64,000 nt of DNA, taken from NCBI GenBank assembly GCA_029379385.1, contig CM055617.1, positions 8,246,001-8,310,000 of the forward strand. Reading direction: 5' to 3'. Source of the stretch: Quillaja saponaria. Its lineage: Eukaryota; Streptophyta; Magnoliopsida; Fabales; Quillajaceae. Shown piece after piece: positions 48,011 through 60,278 of this stretch. Both the position numbers and the translations under genes were made by a program. Below the pieces are notes generated by a model, which worked only from the letters and a program-made list of their open reading frames with translations, ran no database searches and was not told the origin of the DNA. Numbering within the stretch: the stretch's first letter is position 1; every line of letters begins with the position of its first letter.

Positions 48011-51000
48011 ATGGGCATGAAGGAATTAGGTTCTCCGACCACTATACTTCCTCTGCTTCTCCGAAACCTTGTAACTTCAATTTTTAGTTACGCCGATAAT
48101 TCCCTCATTAATTTATTCCGAAAAATACAAACTTCTCGAATTCATTCGCTATGTGTTAACCACGTGCTTCCTCTTTTTCCTCCGTTTGCTTCCTTCTGTT
48201 ATTTCCTTCCCTCCAATCATCATCTCCCAAAACTACATCAATCCTCCTAGAAAGGACAACTACAACCATGTCGTATCAGCTAGCAACAACGGCGGAGGCC
48301 ACTCGGGTATTGGTCGAGCACTTTGCCAACTACTGTCCATAATAAATGACATCCCGGTTAGTTCTCGGAAGTACGAAGTTGTGCGATCTTTAGCTGAGAG
48401 AATAATTGAAGATAATCATAAGGAGGGAATCGAGGCTTTAAGTGAAGTCAACCGTACGGCACTTTCCGCGGCCTTTTCGAGAACTCTTAGTCAGCTCGAA
48501 GCCGCTTTGGTTGAGCAAGAGCGACAGAAGGCTGAGGATGCCAGTTTGGGGACTGGACCAGTTGAGCACCTGTTGGGACAGGTTTTGAACGGTGTAAAGT
48601 TATTTAGAATATTTGCATGGAGAATGTGTTTCAAGGTGAGAACTGGAGTTATGAACCGTTTGGGTTGTTCGATGGAGAAGTTAGCAGCTGAGATTCTTTG
48701 GTTGGGGCAGAAATTAGCGGCTTGTGGTTGTGCTGAAGAAGTTGTTTGGAAGTTGGCGGAAGCGTCTAATTTGGGTTGGCCAGCTCTTTCAGCCGAGCCG
48801 CGGTTACAAGGCTCTCTTTTAAAAGTCTCAGGTATATACTTTCTTTCTGTCCCACTAAATTTATTTATTGTTGCCTTATCTTTTTGTCCCTTTCCTGCAA
48901 TTAGTGTGAAATTTCAATAATAACATTATTTTCTTTGTCCTTGTTGAGATTTATCTACTATTTTATTCGTTCAAAATTATATCAGTTTTCATTTCATTCT
49001 TTAAAATTATTTTAGTTAATTTAATCTCTAAGATTTACAATTTCTTATCAAATTTCATTCTTTTATTTACATGTTATATATTAACAAAATAATCATACTT
49101 GATATAAAATTAATAACATACATAATTATTTTTATATCTTACAAAATACTTTTAATTATTTTATTATTAAATTATGTTATGCATAACATGAGAAAGAGAG
49201 AATATAACTTAATTGCAAATTTTTCATCTTATAGAATTGACAAAAAAATATTAATACAAGACTAAATTAAAAACTTGAATTAATATTGAGAAACTAAAAT
49301 AATAGTTAAGTGAAAATTATTTCTATTTCTTAAGTTTATATTTACATAATTATAATTTTGAGAAGTGCATGGCATGTTTCATTTTTTAAAATTATTCCAA
49401 AAACAAAAATTAAATAATAAAACAAATACAAGGTGGAAAGTTGAAACAAAGAACAATACTACTTGTCTTCCTAACTAAGAAGACAAAACAAGACTTACAA
49501 ATCAAGCTTGTCATATCACTATGACTGTATATTCACGTTTTGTTTTGGGAGTATTTAGTAGGGGCCCTCATATTTAGGGTCATAAATATCATCTAGAAAC
49601 TTGATTCTTTCCTAAATATAATGAAAAACTCAACACCGTATTCCTTGATAGTGTGATTCAAATTCCAGAAAAGTTTAGTAATGTCTTACTTAAGAAATTA
49701 AGGATATCACACAAATTTGTCAAAATTAATGTATCAACATTGGAATTGGTCAAATTTCAGGTTGTTTTGTGGTTGTGTTGCAACTTCTGCAATTGCAAGT
49801 ACTTCAAGTATTAATTATCTTGTGGTCCTGATGTTATGAGTTAGTTGTTGTGGTTGTGGTTGTGTTGCAAGTATTAATTAACATAAAGTCCTGATGTTGT
49901 TATTTTAGTTATTCTTTGTGATTGTACGTGTTGTAACTTTTGCGGTCACTAGTGTTTCAAGTATTAATTAGTGCGGTCTTGATATTATTATAGTGATTTT
50001 TGTGTGTCATACTCAATTAAATAACTTTTTTGCCACTTAAAGTAATTTTTTTTTTCATGAATATAATGGGAGCACGATAATTGCATAGTTGAATGATATG
50101 CCTAGGAAAGAAGGAGATTTATATATTGATTCATTTTGTTTGTTTAAATATAATTATATGTGGTTCTATTTAGTCATTATAACATATGATAAACCCTATT
50201 TTCTACATTTTCTCACCATTTATCAGAGTTCAAGTTGAAGTTGCGTGCATGGTCATTAGATTCTTTGTTAAGAAATGGCTTCTTGACAATCTTTATTTGC
50301 TTTCTTTGATGAGAGTTCAATCTATGGAAGAGTGACTAAAAGTTAGCTTCAAATTTGGGTAAATTGCCATATCTGTGGCCAGGAGTGCCAAAAAGTAACA
50401 TTGGTCAATGACCATCCAATACACACATGCATTTATTCAATGCACTACCATAATGATCCCACTTTATTCATTTTAACTGTAATTGCCAATTTTTGATTAG
50501 TAATAGGGCATTGTTATTTCTATGGTTAGAATTTAGAAGACTGCTCCCCACAATCCTCTCTCTTATGTCACGGTCACCAAATTAACAGAAGCAGTGATAT
50601 ATCTTGCCATGGAAAATAAGGCAATCCTTAGTAATATAATGATCAAAGTGACAGAAAAATGTGTTGTAATGACTGCAGAACTTGTCATTTTATTTCACTG
50701 AGGAACATCAAATAATCGTCGCAAATGGCTTTCTATATTTTGCAGTATTCTTTTTCAAACAAGCCAGAGATATGGATGACAAGGATGAAACAGCTGAAGA
50801 AAGCAACAGAGAGGAACATAGACAAACAAAGTTAAAGATGCTGACATCTTGGTTGCCATTGTTGTGCGTAGCGAGTAATGGTACCGACATCCCTGTGTTG
50901 AGCTCGGGTGAAAGAGCCGAGTTAGAGAGGATATTGGAGGAAACTATAGAGACGTTGGAACCAGAGAAGGAACAAGAGCAGGTACTATCGTTATGGCTCC

Positions 51001-51098
51001 ACCACTTCACATGTTCTGTATCCTCTGATTGGCCCAACCTCCATGCATCCTATACTCGTTGGTGCAATGCATCACGCAAGTTGTTTCTTCTTCAATAA
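48011..51098 (+). CDS. Copy B of uncharacterised two-exon plant gene, one frameshift from intact (about 390 aa)
   Basis: Exon 1 is 48011-48831 and exon 2 is 50746-51098 (TAA). They join as KVS-VFFFKQARDMDDKDE. The N-terminus GSPTTILPLLLRNLVTSIFS plus FLFFLRLLPSVISFPP is hydrophobic and may be membrane-associated. The body reads CQLLSIINDIPVSSRKYEVV, LSAAFSRTLSQLEAALVEQE, KLAAEILWLGQKLAACG and AEPRLQGSLLKVS. Exon 2 has LKMLTSWLPLLCVASNGTD and LSLWLHHFTCSVSSDWPNLH, ending ASRKLFLLQ. The only break is one extra T near 48114 (AATTTATTCCGAA; the frame needs AATTTATCCGAA). I recall similar plant-only proteins but no function. It is either a young pseudogene or a sequence error. Confidence 0.8.
48832..50745 (+). 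other. Intron of copy B (1.9 kb)
   Basis: The borders are CAG|GTATAT and TTTTGCAG|TA. The intron is homologous to the copy C intron 53993-55855, including repeated segments around GTTGTGGTTGTGTTGCAA and the region TTAATTTGGTCAAATTTCAGG. No other gene is seen within it. Confidence 0.8.
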
Positions 51099-53190
51099 TA
51101 TAGAAAACTAGACTAAATACTATATATGCATGGTATTTGCTTAGCAAAGATAATATGAAAACTTTTATTGGTTATAGTTGACAATTAGTTGTATATTTTA
51201 AATAATGTGCCAATTTGCAACTCAAGTAAAAACCCTTCAACAATGATTGAAATTATAATGACAATCTTTTGGTGATGCAATCGGTAGCGTAGCATCTCAG
51301 TGAACTATTGTTTATTCTTAGTTCCTTGTTATAATATAAGACTTCATTTTGTGACTATGAGTGTAACTCTTACGAATCACAGCACAATTTTCTTGAATAA
51401 AATTCGAACCTCTCGGAAGATGCCAGTTGAGGAAAAAGAAGAAGAGAAAACTAGAGAAAAGAGAACATACTTGGGCAAACTTACAACCTTATTCTTTAAC
51501 ACCGTTAGTTTTTCATCAATCCAGTATTGGAGTGAATGTGATTTACTCTAATTGATTAACAAAAAAAAAAAACCAAACAAACAAACTTATCAAAAAATTC
51601 AAATTTTGTGGGTAAAGTCAGATTTAGTGGTCGTTTTCATTGCCTTTGATGCATACCGACATAACTTTCTTTGGGTGGTGAAATTTGATGTAAAAAGTTA
51701 CGTTTTCCTCATGGTCACCATGGTACATAGAATCAATTCTACCAATTTAGGTAGGCAAAATTGAAATAGGTGGGTGTAAATTTCTTCAAATTGTTATGGT
51801 CTTAGATGCAGATCTAGATTATCTTTAAATTTGTTGGACATGGAGGTGGGCAGTGTTGGTTGGTGATTTAGGTTAGTTCAATCATGGGAGGTGATGGAGA
51901 TATTTTGTTGTAAAATTGAAATCGACGAAGAATAAGGAAAAAAAAATATGAACATAAATTATTTTCTTATGTTAGATTTTTACTTCTTATTTTTTTTTAA
52001 ACTTTTAATATAATATTTTAATTTTTTTTCCTAATAATATGAGATTTTATTTATATTTTTATATAATTTTATGTTATATCACATGTTAATTTTTTATTTG
52101 ACCATCATAGTATCTATTAATCTTAGTCATTTCTATCAGTGTTATTACTAACAAAATGTAACACAAGAGATTCATTTAGTACAATTTTATAATATTTAAT
52201 TTTAATTAATAAAATTAAAATATTTAAATAATTGAGATTTTAAAAAATAATGTAAATATCTTAAATTAAAAAACTTATTGGAGTCGATGTCCTAAACAGG
52301 GACCACCTTTTTTGAAAAAAATTTAGAAACAAACAAGACAAAATGAAAGATAAATCGAAAGACAAAATATATACATTGTTGTTCGACAATTGACCCACTC
52401 CACGGGAGTATAGTAATGCTTATCTATACTATTCTAAAAGCTAGAAGGCTCTCATGGTCTCCTATTTTATAATAGTTTAAAATTAATTAATTTTAAACTA
52501 AATTAAATTATCAATACTATTCTAAATTTTTTATTTTTTTTTTCTTAATAACTACTCATTACTCCATTCATTCATTCGCATAACAACTGTAACTCATCCA
52601 TATGTTATCTCCTAATAACTATCCAACTTCACTGACATACTAGCTCCTCTTTTTCATTTTAAATAGAAGTAGAAAACTTAAAAAGATAACTTTATACTTA
52701 AAAAAAAAAATTCAATTAGCATATGTGTACGCACGTGCATTTGGCTAGTTCTATAAATAGAAAGCTCACTCGCTCACTCTTTACAATATGGTAACACCTT
52801 GCTCACTCTTTACAATGGTGAAATCTTTAATTTATAGACACTACAAAAATAATTATAGTTGACTAATTATAAAATTAAAGATATAAAGTTTTTATAATTT
52901 TGTTTTTGATTATCTTAATTATATCAATTACAATAATAATAAATATAATTATTATAACTAAAAAAATTGATAATATAATTTTAATATTATAATTAATTTC
53001 AATCAATCATCGATCAAAATCAATTTCTTAATTCTCCTTTTCTTCCGTCTGCCCGCACTGGCATGTTCACATCACTAATCACCCACACAACTTTAGTATC
53101 ACCTTCACATCATGAACTTTCCTTTTACATTAATATTATAAAAACCATGCAAACCCATCAACCAAAAAAAAAAAAAATCTCTCACAAGGG
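51099..53190. other. Spacer between copies B and C
   Basis: It contains the B 3' flank up to 51486, the right end of the MULE MITE (51487-51550, still followed by TAATTGATT), then the upstream block shared with unit A. At 52430-52750 there is extra AT-rich sequence absent from the corresponding part of A. No gene is seen. Confidence 0.6.
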
Positions 53191-56100
53191 CACTATGGAA
53201 GGTTCTCCGACCACCATACTTCCTCTGCTTCTCCGAAACCTTGGAACTTGAATTTTAGTTTACGCTGATAATTCCCTCATTAATTAATCCGAAAAGTACA
53301 AACTCCTCCAATTCATTCGCTACGTGTTAATCACGTGCTTCCCTTCAATCATCTCCCAAAACTATATCAATCCGCCTACAGACGACAACTACAACCATGT
53401 CGGATCAGCTAGCAACAACGACGGAGGCTACTAGGGTATTAGTCGAGCACTTTGCCAGCTACTGTCCACAGTAAACGATATCCCAGTTAGTTCTCGGAAG
53501 TACGAAAGTTGTTCGATCTTTAGCCGAGAGGATAATTGAAAAGATTCATAAGGAGAGAATTGAGGCTTTACGTGATGTCAACCGTACGACACTTTTGACA
53601 GCTGTTTCGAGGACTCTTAGTCAGCTCAAAGCCGCTTTGGTTGGGCAAGAGCAAGAGAAGGCTGAGGATGCCTATTCGGAGACTGGACCGACTGAGGATG
53701 CCGGTTCGAAGATTGGACCGGCTGAGTATCAATTGGGCTGGGGTTTTGAACGAGGTAAAGTTATTTGGGAATTTTGTGTGGAGAATGCGTTTCAAGGTGA
53801 GAACCGGAGTTATTAACCGTTTGGGTGGTTCAATGGAGAATTTAGCAGTTGAGATTCTTTAGTTGGTGCAGAAATTAGTTGCTTGTGGTTATGCTGAAGA
53901 AGTTGTTTGGAAGTTGGCGGCAACGTCTATTTTGGGTTAGCTCGCTCTTTCACCTGAGCCGCGGCTACAAGGCACTCTTTTAAAAGTCTTAGGTATACAC
54001 TTTCTTTCTGTCCTACCAACAATGGAAGTGCACCAAATTTATTTATTACTGTCTCTTTTTGTCCTTTCCGGCAATTATTGTGGAATTCCCAAAATAAAAT
54101 TATCACCCTTCATTATTTTTGTAGACTTATCTACTGAATTATATTTCGTTCTTCTAAAAAACAAAAAACAAAAAAGTTAATTTTGTCATTCAAAATTTTT
54201 TTAATCAAGTTTTATTTTCTAATTTACATATTATGAATTAAAAAAATAATTATACTTGATATAAAAATAATACTGTACATAAATTATTTTAAATCTTGCA
54301 AAATATTTTTGATCATTTTATCATTAAAGTATATAGTATGTATACATAATATGAGAATGAGAGTATGTAATTAGATTGAAAATTTTTGAATCTTAGGACT
54401 TAGATAATGAAATTAACTGAAAATATTCACGAAAAACTAAATTAAAAATTGAGGCAAGGAACTAAAATAGTATTTAAATATATTTTTTTTTATTTCTATT
54501 TCTTATGTTTATATCTACATAATTATATTTTCGGGAAGCTTATGACATGTTTCATTTTTTTAAAAATTATTCAAAAACTAAATACAAGGTGGAAGAAAAA
54601 AGAACAACACTACTTCTCTTCCTAACCAAAGCAAGACTTACAAATCAAGCTTGTCATATCACTATAACTTCGTATATTCACGTTTTGTTTTGGGAGTATT
54701 TAGTAGGGCCCTAAATATCATCAAGAAACTTGGTTCTCATATAATGAACTCAACACCGTATCCCTTTATAGTGTGATTAAATTCCAGAAAAGTTTAGTAA
54801 TGTCTTACTTAAGAATGGGTATGACACAAATTTGTCAGAATTAATGTGTGAAACATTGAAATTGGTCAAATTTGAGGCAGTTTTTTTTGTGGTTGTGTTG
54901 CAACTTTTGCAATTGCAAGTACTTCAGGTATTAATTAGATGTTGTCCTATGGTCCTGATGTTATGAGTTAGTCGTTGTGGTTGTGGTTGAAAGTATTAAT
55001 TAACATATATGTAGTACTGATATTGTTATTTGAGCTAGTCTTTGTGATTGTATGTGTTGCAACTTTTGCAATCGCTACTGCTTCAAGTATTAGTTAGTGC
55101 GTGGTCTTGATATTATTATAGTGAATTTTGTGTATCATACTCAATAAAATAACTTTTTTGGCCACCATAAGGTGATATATATATATATATTTTTTGTAAA
55201 TATAATGGGAGCAAGATAATTGCATATTTGAATGACATGCCAAGAAAAGAATGAGATTTATATATTGATTCTCTCTGTTCATTTAACAATAATTATATGT
55301 GGTTCTAATTAGTAGTTAGAACAAATGTTAAACCCCATTTTGCTAACATTAATCCACCATTTATCAGAGTTGAAGTTGAAGTTCCGTGCATGATCATTAG
55401 ATTCTTTGTTAAGAAATGGCTTCTTGCACAATTCTATTTGCTTTCTTTGAAGGAAAAAGAATAATTCTTGAAGTTCAATATGGAAGAGTGATTATTAGTT
55501 AGACTAGCTAGCTTCAAATTTCTTTAATTTGCAATATCTGTTGCCAAAAGTGCCAAAAGTTGGGTCAGTGACCATCCAATATCTACATTTATTCAATACA
55601 CTACCATAACGATCCTACTTAGTTCATTTTAACTGTAATAACCTGTTTTTGTTTCGATGGTTAGAATTTAGAAAGACTGCTTCCATACAATCCTCTCTCT
55701 TATGTCAAGGCCACCAAACAGAAGCAGTAATATAATGATCAAAGTGACAAAAAAAATGTGTAATGACTGCAGAAAACCTGTCATTTTATTTCATGAGGAA
55801 CATCAAATAATCGTCGCTAATGGCTTTCTATATTTTGTAATGAAATGTTTTGCAGCATTCTTGTTCAAACAAGCCAGAGATATGGATGACAAGGATGAAA
55901 CAGCGGAAGAAAGCAACAGAGAGGAACATAGACAAACAAAGTTAAAGATACTGACATCTTGGTTGCCATTGTTGTGCATAGCGAGTAATGTTACCGACAT
56001 CCCTGTGTTGAGCGCGGGTGAGAGAGCCAAGTTAGAGAAGATATTGGAGGAAACTATAGAGAAGTTGGAACCAGAGATGGAACAAGAGCAGGTACTATCC

Positions 56101-56580
56101 TTATTGGCTCCACCACTTCACATGTTCTGCATCCTCTGATTGGCCCAACCTCCATGCATCCTATACTCGTTGGTGCAATGCATCAAGCAAGTTGTTTCTT
56201 CTTCAATAATTTGGTAAAACTAGACTAAATACTATATATGGTATTTGCATAGCAAAGATAATATGAAAACTTTTATTGGTTATAGTTGACAACTAGTTGT
56301 ATATTGTAATACATATGCCAATTTGCAACTTAAGTAAAAACCCTTCAACCATGATTGAAATTATACTGGCAATCTTTTGGTGAGGCATAGCATCTCAGTG
56401 AACTAATGTTTATTCTTAGTTGCTTGCTATAATATAAGACTTCATTTTGTGGCTGAGTGTAACTCTTATGATTCACGGCACAATTTTCTTGAATAAAATT
56501 TGAACTTCTCGGAAGATGCCAGTTGAGGCAAAAAGAAGAAGAGAAAACTAGAGAAAAGAGAACAAACTTTGGCAAACTTA
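51487..56580 (+). repeat. Segmental duplication unit C
   Basis: It matches units A and B along its length. It retains upstream sequence lost from B (TCACTCGCTCACTCTTTACAAT, shared with A near 38530), so A and C are closer there than either is to B. Confidence 0.8.
53195..56140 (+). pseudogene. Copy C of uncharacterised two-exon plant gene, disrupted
   Basis: The start MEGSPTTILPLLLRNLG at 53195 runs into TGA at about 53249. Exon 1 ends at 53992 (TTAG|GTATAC) and exon 2 starts at 55856 (TGCAG|CATTC, encoding the AFLFKQARDMDDKDE junction). Further lesions are a TAA after NSLIN, inserted bases near 53503, a TAG at 53860-53862 (EIL*LVQ) and an insertion near 56101 that shifts the frame before the conserved tail. 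A 30-bp-scale duplication adds a second EDAGSKIGPAE-like segment near 53695. It cannot encode the full protein. Confidence 0.88.
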
Positions 56581-57220
56581 CAAATGCTAAAGAAGAAAAA
56601 CAAAAAGGAATTAGATTGCTACCTGTAATATCTCTGTGCATACATTCAGTTCATTTAGGTTCTTTTGGCTCAAAACTGAACTTCTGTTGTTTTTTGATAT
56701 AATAGCACTAGTCCAAAGTTGCCTTGTGTTTTTCAACATACTAGTGAAAAATCAATGATTTAAATTTGAAACTATGTGTTAATATGTGAATGATTGGATC
56801 ATTCTACAGATGTATGGTACATAGAATTGTTCCACAATATAGCATACATAAAAAATGGTATGGAGCTTAGCACCAAAGGGGAGTTGCCTAAAAATTGTGG
56901 AGTTGATTTCATCATCTACTATCTTCCCTATATCCATCTGGATTTGTACTTGAATTGATGCTATAATAGACCTTTAAACACACTTTTTAACTATAATCGA
57001 TTTTATTAGAACAAGAAGTGATGGTTAGTTACCAAAGTAAGGGCTTGCGAGAATCATAATTCTCGATTCAACTCAACTAATTAAAGATTAAATCTTAAAT
57101 TAGTTGTAGCAAAATTTATTGGTTAAGAAGTACTAAATTGAGTGCTACCAATGCCTAAACAACTATGTGTACTTATACTCTAACCATCAACTATGCATGT
57201 TGACGCGGTCAGAAGCCTCA
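56200..57220. other. Spacer between copy C and the UGT region
   Basis: It holds the C 3' flank (homologous to 51100-51486) to about 56580, then unique sequence. No gene is seen. Confidence 0.6.
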
Positions 57221-57455
57221 TAGGATTCGATTTGTGTAGAGGCCTAGGAAACAAAGAAAAATATATTTCGGTAGCAGACATTGATTTATGAATTATGATG
57301 GTAGATGCACATTGATTGTTGTAGGTCCTGATCATCATGTTTGAACATGTGTGTAATGGATGCCTCTTGTCAGGGGGTCATTATAGGGTCTTGATGGACA
57401 GACCCAACAATGTGCAGTGTGCATACAGTGCAAAATGCGGCCAATTAAAATGTTG

Positions 57456-58221
57456 GCTATATAATTTGATAAAAAGTCACTTTTGTCCCCTACTTATAAA
57501 CCAATAATGTTATCATGTAATCTTCAAAATTATACATTATAAATTTTATCATACCAAATTTAACTTAATTTGACTAATCGATTATTTATGTGATTTATTT
57601 ATTAATCTTAATAGATTAATAAAAAATTGTCACATGATATAAGCAGTAAATTAAAAATAAATATTATATTTATTGTAAAAAAATATTAAAATAAAAAATC
57701 TACTACTTGCCTTTGTTCCCATCTCACCTACTGTTAACCCTACCGTTATCAACGATTGCAAGGCCATTTATTTGGTTTTATGTTTTAGCCCAAAATAAAT
57801 GGTTAAAATAAAAGTATCTGATGATGTCATATCCCTTTCTGCTAAATCCTTCTCTCCATCATCTCCTTAAAAAACATCATAAATAGACCAAAAGTTAAAG
57901 CAAAATTTAAGAATGAATCACTTTTAAACATATTTTAAAAATAGATTAAAAATACACTTTGTGGGCTGAACCCACAAAATATGTCCCAAGCAAATTCCAG
58001 CTCGACAGCCCAGTCAACAAAAGTTGACTTTATGTTTTCAGCACACGAAGTAAGACTCCACCCCGCACATGACATTCTGTTTCTTTTCTTTACACGCATT
58101 CTCTTTCTTTCTTTCTTCCCTTCTTTCTTTCTTTCTTGTTTTGTTGTTTTGTTGTTTTTTTGCCTGAAACATGCCCTTACTCTCTTACCCACCATTCCCA
58201 CCAGTGACCCTTTTACATGCA

Positions 58222-58277
<56 letters not shown>

Positions 58278-59380
58278 CTTTCTTTCAGAAACATGCACAA
58301 GATTTAATTTCATTGAAGTTCTATTATGAAAATAAATCATTGCAAACAAATCCAGTTACCCTATTTGATTTAAAACTTAAATGATCTGTAACCTTCTAAC
58401 TTAAACCCTAATCCCTAATATTAATTTACCCGATTTGTTTCAATTTTTGGTCTATTTATGGTGTTTTTCCATCTCCTTTAAAGCTTTGATCCAAACTTCA
58501 TCTTCGTATTTTATTTTCTTAAACTTTTTTTTTTCTAATTTTCCTTTTTGCTAGTGGGTCTCCTTCACCCCTAGTAATAAAGAGATATCTCTTTGCCTCT
58601 TCTCGCTTCCACCATTTTTTTTAATGCTTGCCTTTCCCTTTCACTGTAACTTCGCTGCAATAGTCTTTCACGCTCACCGATTTTTCTAATCAAGCTTCAC
58701 AATCACAAAATTTAGCATATTCTTAATTTTAGTATTTTGGAATTGTAGTTGGATCTAAAAATTAATGAATTTTAGATGGTTAATTTTCTGATTCATGAAA
58801 TTGGTGGAATATGAATAGACAAACAATTGGTGGGTGTAGTTACTTTTGATGGGAATTACTTGAAGTTTGAAAAAGCTTGTTGATTTTGAATATGAAAACA
58901 GGGAATGTGATTGCCTTCATAATGTGAATCGGGTAGCAAAAGGTCTCCGTTTCCACAAACAAAATGACGATGTTGTTGCTTTTCACAGGTTTTCTCTACC
59001 AGCAAAGCAATGATTAGTGTTTAGGGGAGGCTTTGGTTAGGGTTTGATCAGAGAAGAATCATTGATGGGGTCTCCTGCGTTGTGAGTTGCATTTATTTTC
59101 TTTATTTTAATTTGCTTCTGTATTAGTTTCGTTTTTTTATTTTTGTAAAATTTTAATGTTTTAACAATAAATGAAATATTGTTTAAATTTTTATTTAATT
59201 TGATGTCATATGTCACATGTTACATGTCACATGACAACTTTCTATTAATATATTAATACGTTCAAACAAGTTCAATAAGTAATTATTAATTATGTTAGTT
59301 TTTGTTAAGTTAAATTTGACATGGTATAATATAAAGTGACTTTTTTGTCATATTATAGGAACTAAAGTATGGTTTTGCCT
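57456..59380. mobile_element. Transposon with ~250-bp imperfect terminal inverted repeats (MULE/foldback-like), 1.9 kb
   Basis: The left end (ATAATTTGATAAAAAGTCACTT ... CAAATTTAACTTAA ... ATTGTCACATGATAT) is mirrored in the right end read backwards (TATAATATGACAAAAAAGTC ... CAAATTTAACTTAA ... GTTGTCATGTGACAT). It sits inside sequence continuous in the neighbouring duplicate. The flanks AAAATGTTG (57447-57455) and AAAATGTCC (59381-59389) agree at 7 of 9, suiting an old 9-bp MULE duplication. The interior has TTTC repeats and 51 consecutive T residues. No transposase frame is seen. Confidence 0.7.
58227..58277. repeat. Poly-T homopolymer, 51 T
   Basis: An uninterrupted T run is followed by CTTTCTTTC, inside the 1.9-kb transposon. 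The frames spelled by it on either strand (poly-Phe, poly-Lys) are artefacts. The length is unreliable in any assembly. Confidence 0.95.
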
Positions 59381-59678
59381 AAAATGTCCATTTGGTTTTG
59401 GAACTGTATGTCTATCGTAGAGATGTATACAACGATAAGAAGATAACTTATTCTTGGACATGAATAAATGAAGGAAAAAAGAAGAAAAATCATATCCGGG
59501 ATACAAACAAATTTTGGAAAGATTTATACAGCAGACCCAATTATTTGAGATTAAAACTTCTTGTTGTTGGGTTAGGACCACATAGGGTCCTCTTCTCAGT
59601 AAAATAATTTTACATATCTTAAAATATAAACTCTCACAGATATAAAACTCTGAACAGTTATGGCTATAAATGTGGATA

Positions 59679-60215
59679 GGATTGATTTGTATGGAGGGTT
59701 AGGAAACAAAGAAAAGATCTTTTGGTAGCCGTCATTGCCTTATGAATTGTGATGGTAGACACATGGATTGTTGTGGGTCCTAATTACGTGTGAAGTCTCC
59801 CATCATGTTTGAAAATGTGTGTAATGGATGCCTCTTTGTCACGAGTCATTATAGGGTCTTCATGGACAGACCACCGAACAGTGTGCAGTGGTTATACAGT
59901 GCACATTGTGGCCAATTAAAATGTTGCTTTGGGTTAGGAACTGTTATGTCTATTGTGGAGATGTATAAAACGATTAGAAGATAACTTCGTCTTGGATATG
60001 AAAGAAAAAAAAAAAAATCATATTCGGGATAAAAACTAATTTTTGTAAGGATTTATATAACTGATACCAATTATTTGAGATTAAAACTTACTGTTTTTGT
60101 TCGGTTTAGACCAAGATAGGGTCCTCTTCTCAGTAAAATACTTTTACAGATCATAAAATATAAACTCAGATATAAAACTCAGAATAGTTATGGCTATAAT
60201 TGTGTACAAATTAGA
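59679..60215 (+). promoter_or_regulatory. Upstream-of-UGT duplicate 2 (promoter region of the intact UGT)
   Basis: It is the uninterrupted partner of the split duplicate. It ends about 65 bp before the start codon and so should contain the core promoter. TATA-like AAATATAAACTC and ATATAAAACTC occur at 60155-60180. The regulatory role is inferred from position. Confidence 0.5.
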
Positions 60216-60278
60216 ATCAGTTTGCAACCTAGCCAACACCACATACTGAGGCACAGTGAGAAGGAGCTAGAAACAGAG

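Larger units (their letters stand above)
46950..51486 (+). repeat. Segmental duplication unit B
   Basis: It is collinear with unit C (51487-56580) through upstream block, both exons and intron. The B end GGGCAAACTTACAA meets the C start CCTTATTCTTTAACACCGTTAG at 51486/51487. The same end continues differently after C, so this is the duplication joint. Confidence 0.85.
57222..59670 (+). repeat. Upstream-of-UGT duplicate 1, split by transposon
   Basis: 57222-57455 and 59381-59670 together match 59679-60215, which lies directly before the intact UGT. Shared landmarks are GGAAACAAAGAAAA, TGTGTAATGGATGCCTCTT, GGCCAATTAAAATGTTG, GATTAAAACTT and TTATGGCTATAA. The duplicate has no coding region after it. 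Confidence 0.85.

Noticed and set aside
48268..48330. ATG (MSYQLATTAEATRVLVEHF) as start of copy B, with equivalents at 44334 and 53397
   Set aside because: It is out of frame with the conserved body and stops after 21 codons. The upstream frame (GSPTTILPLLLRNL ... FLFFLRLLPSV ... NNGGGHSGIG) runs straight into the conserved body and is shared by all copies.
57935..58307. Open frames on both strands with poly-Lys or poly-Phe
   Set aside because: They are generated by the 51-T homopolymer and TTTC repeats inside a transposon.
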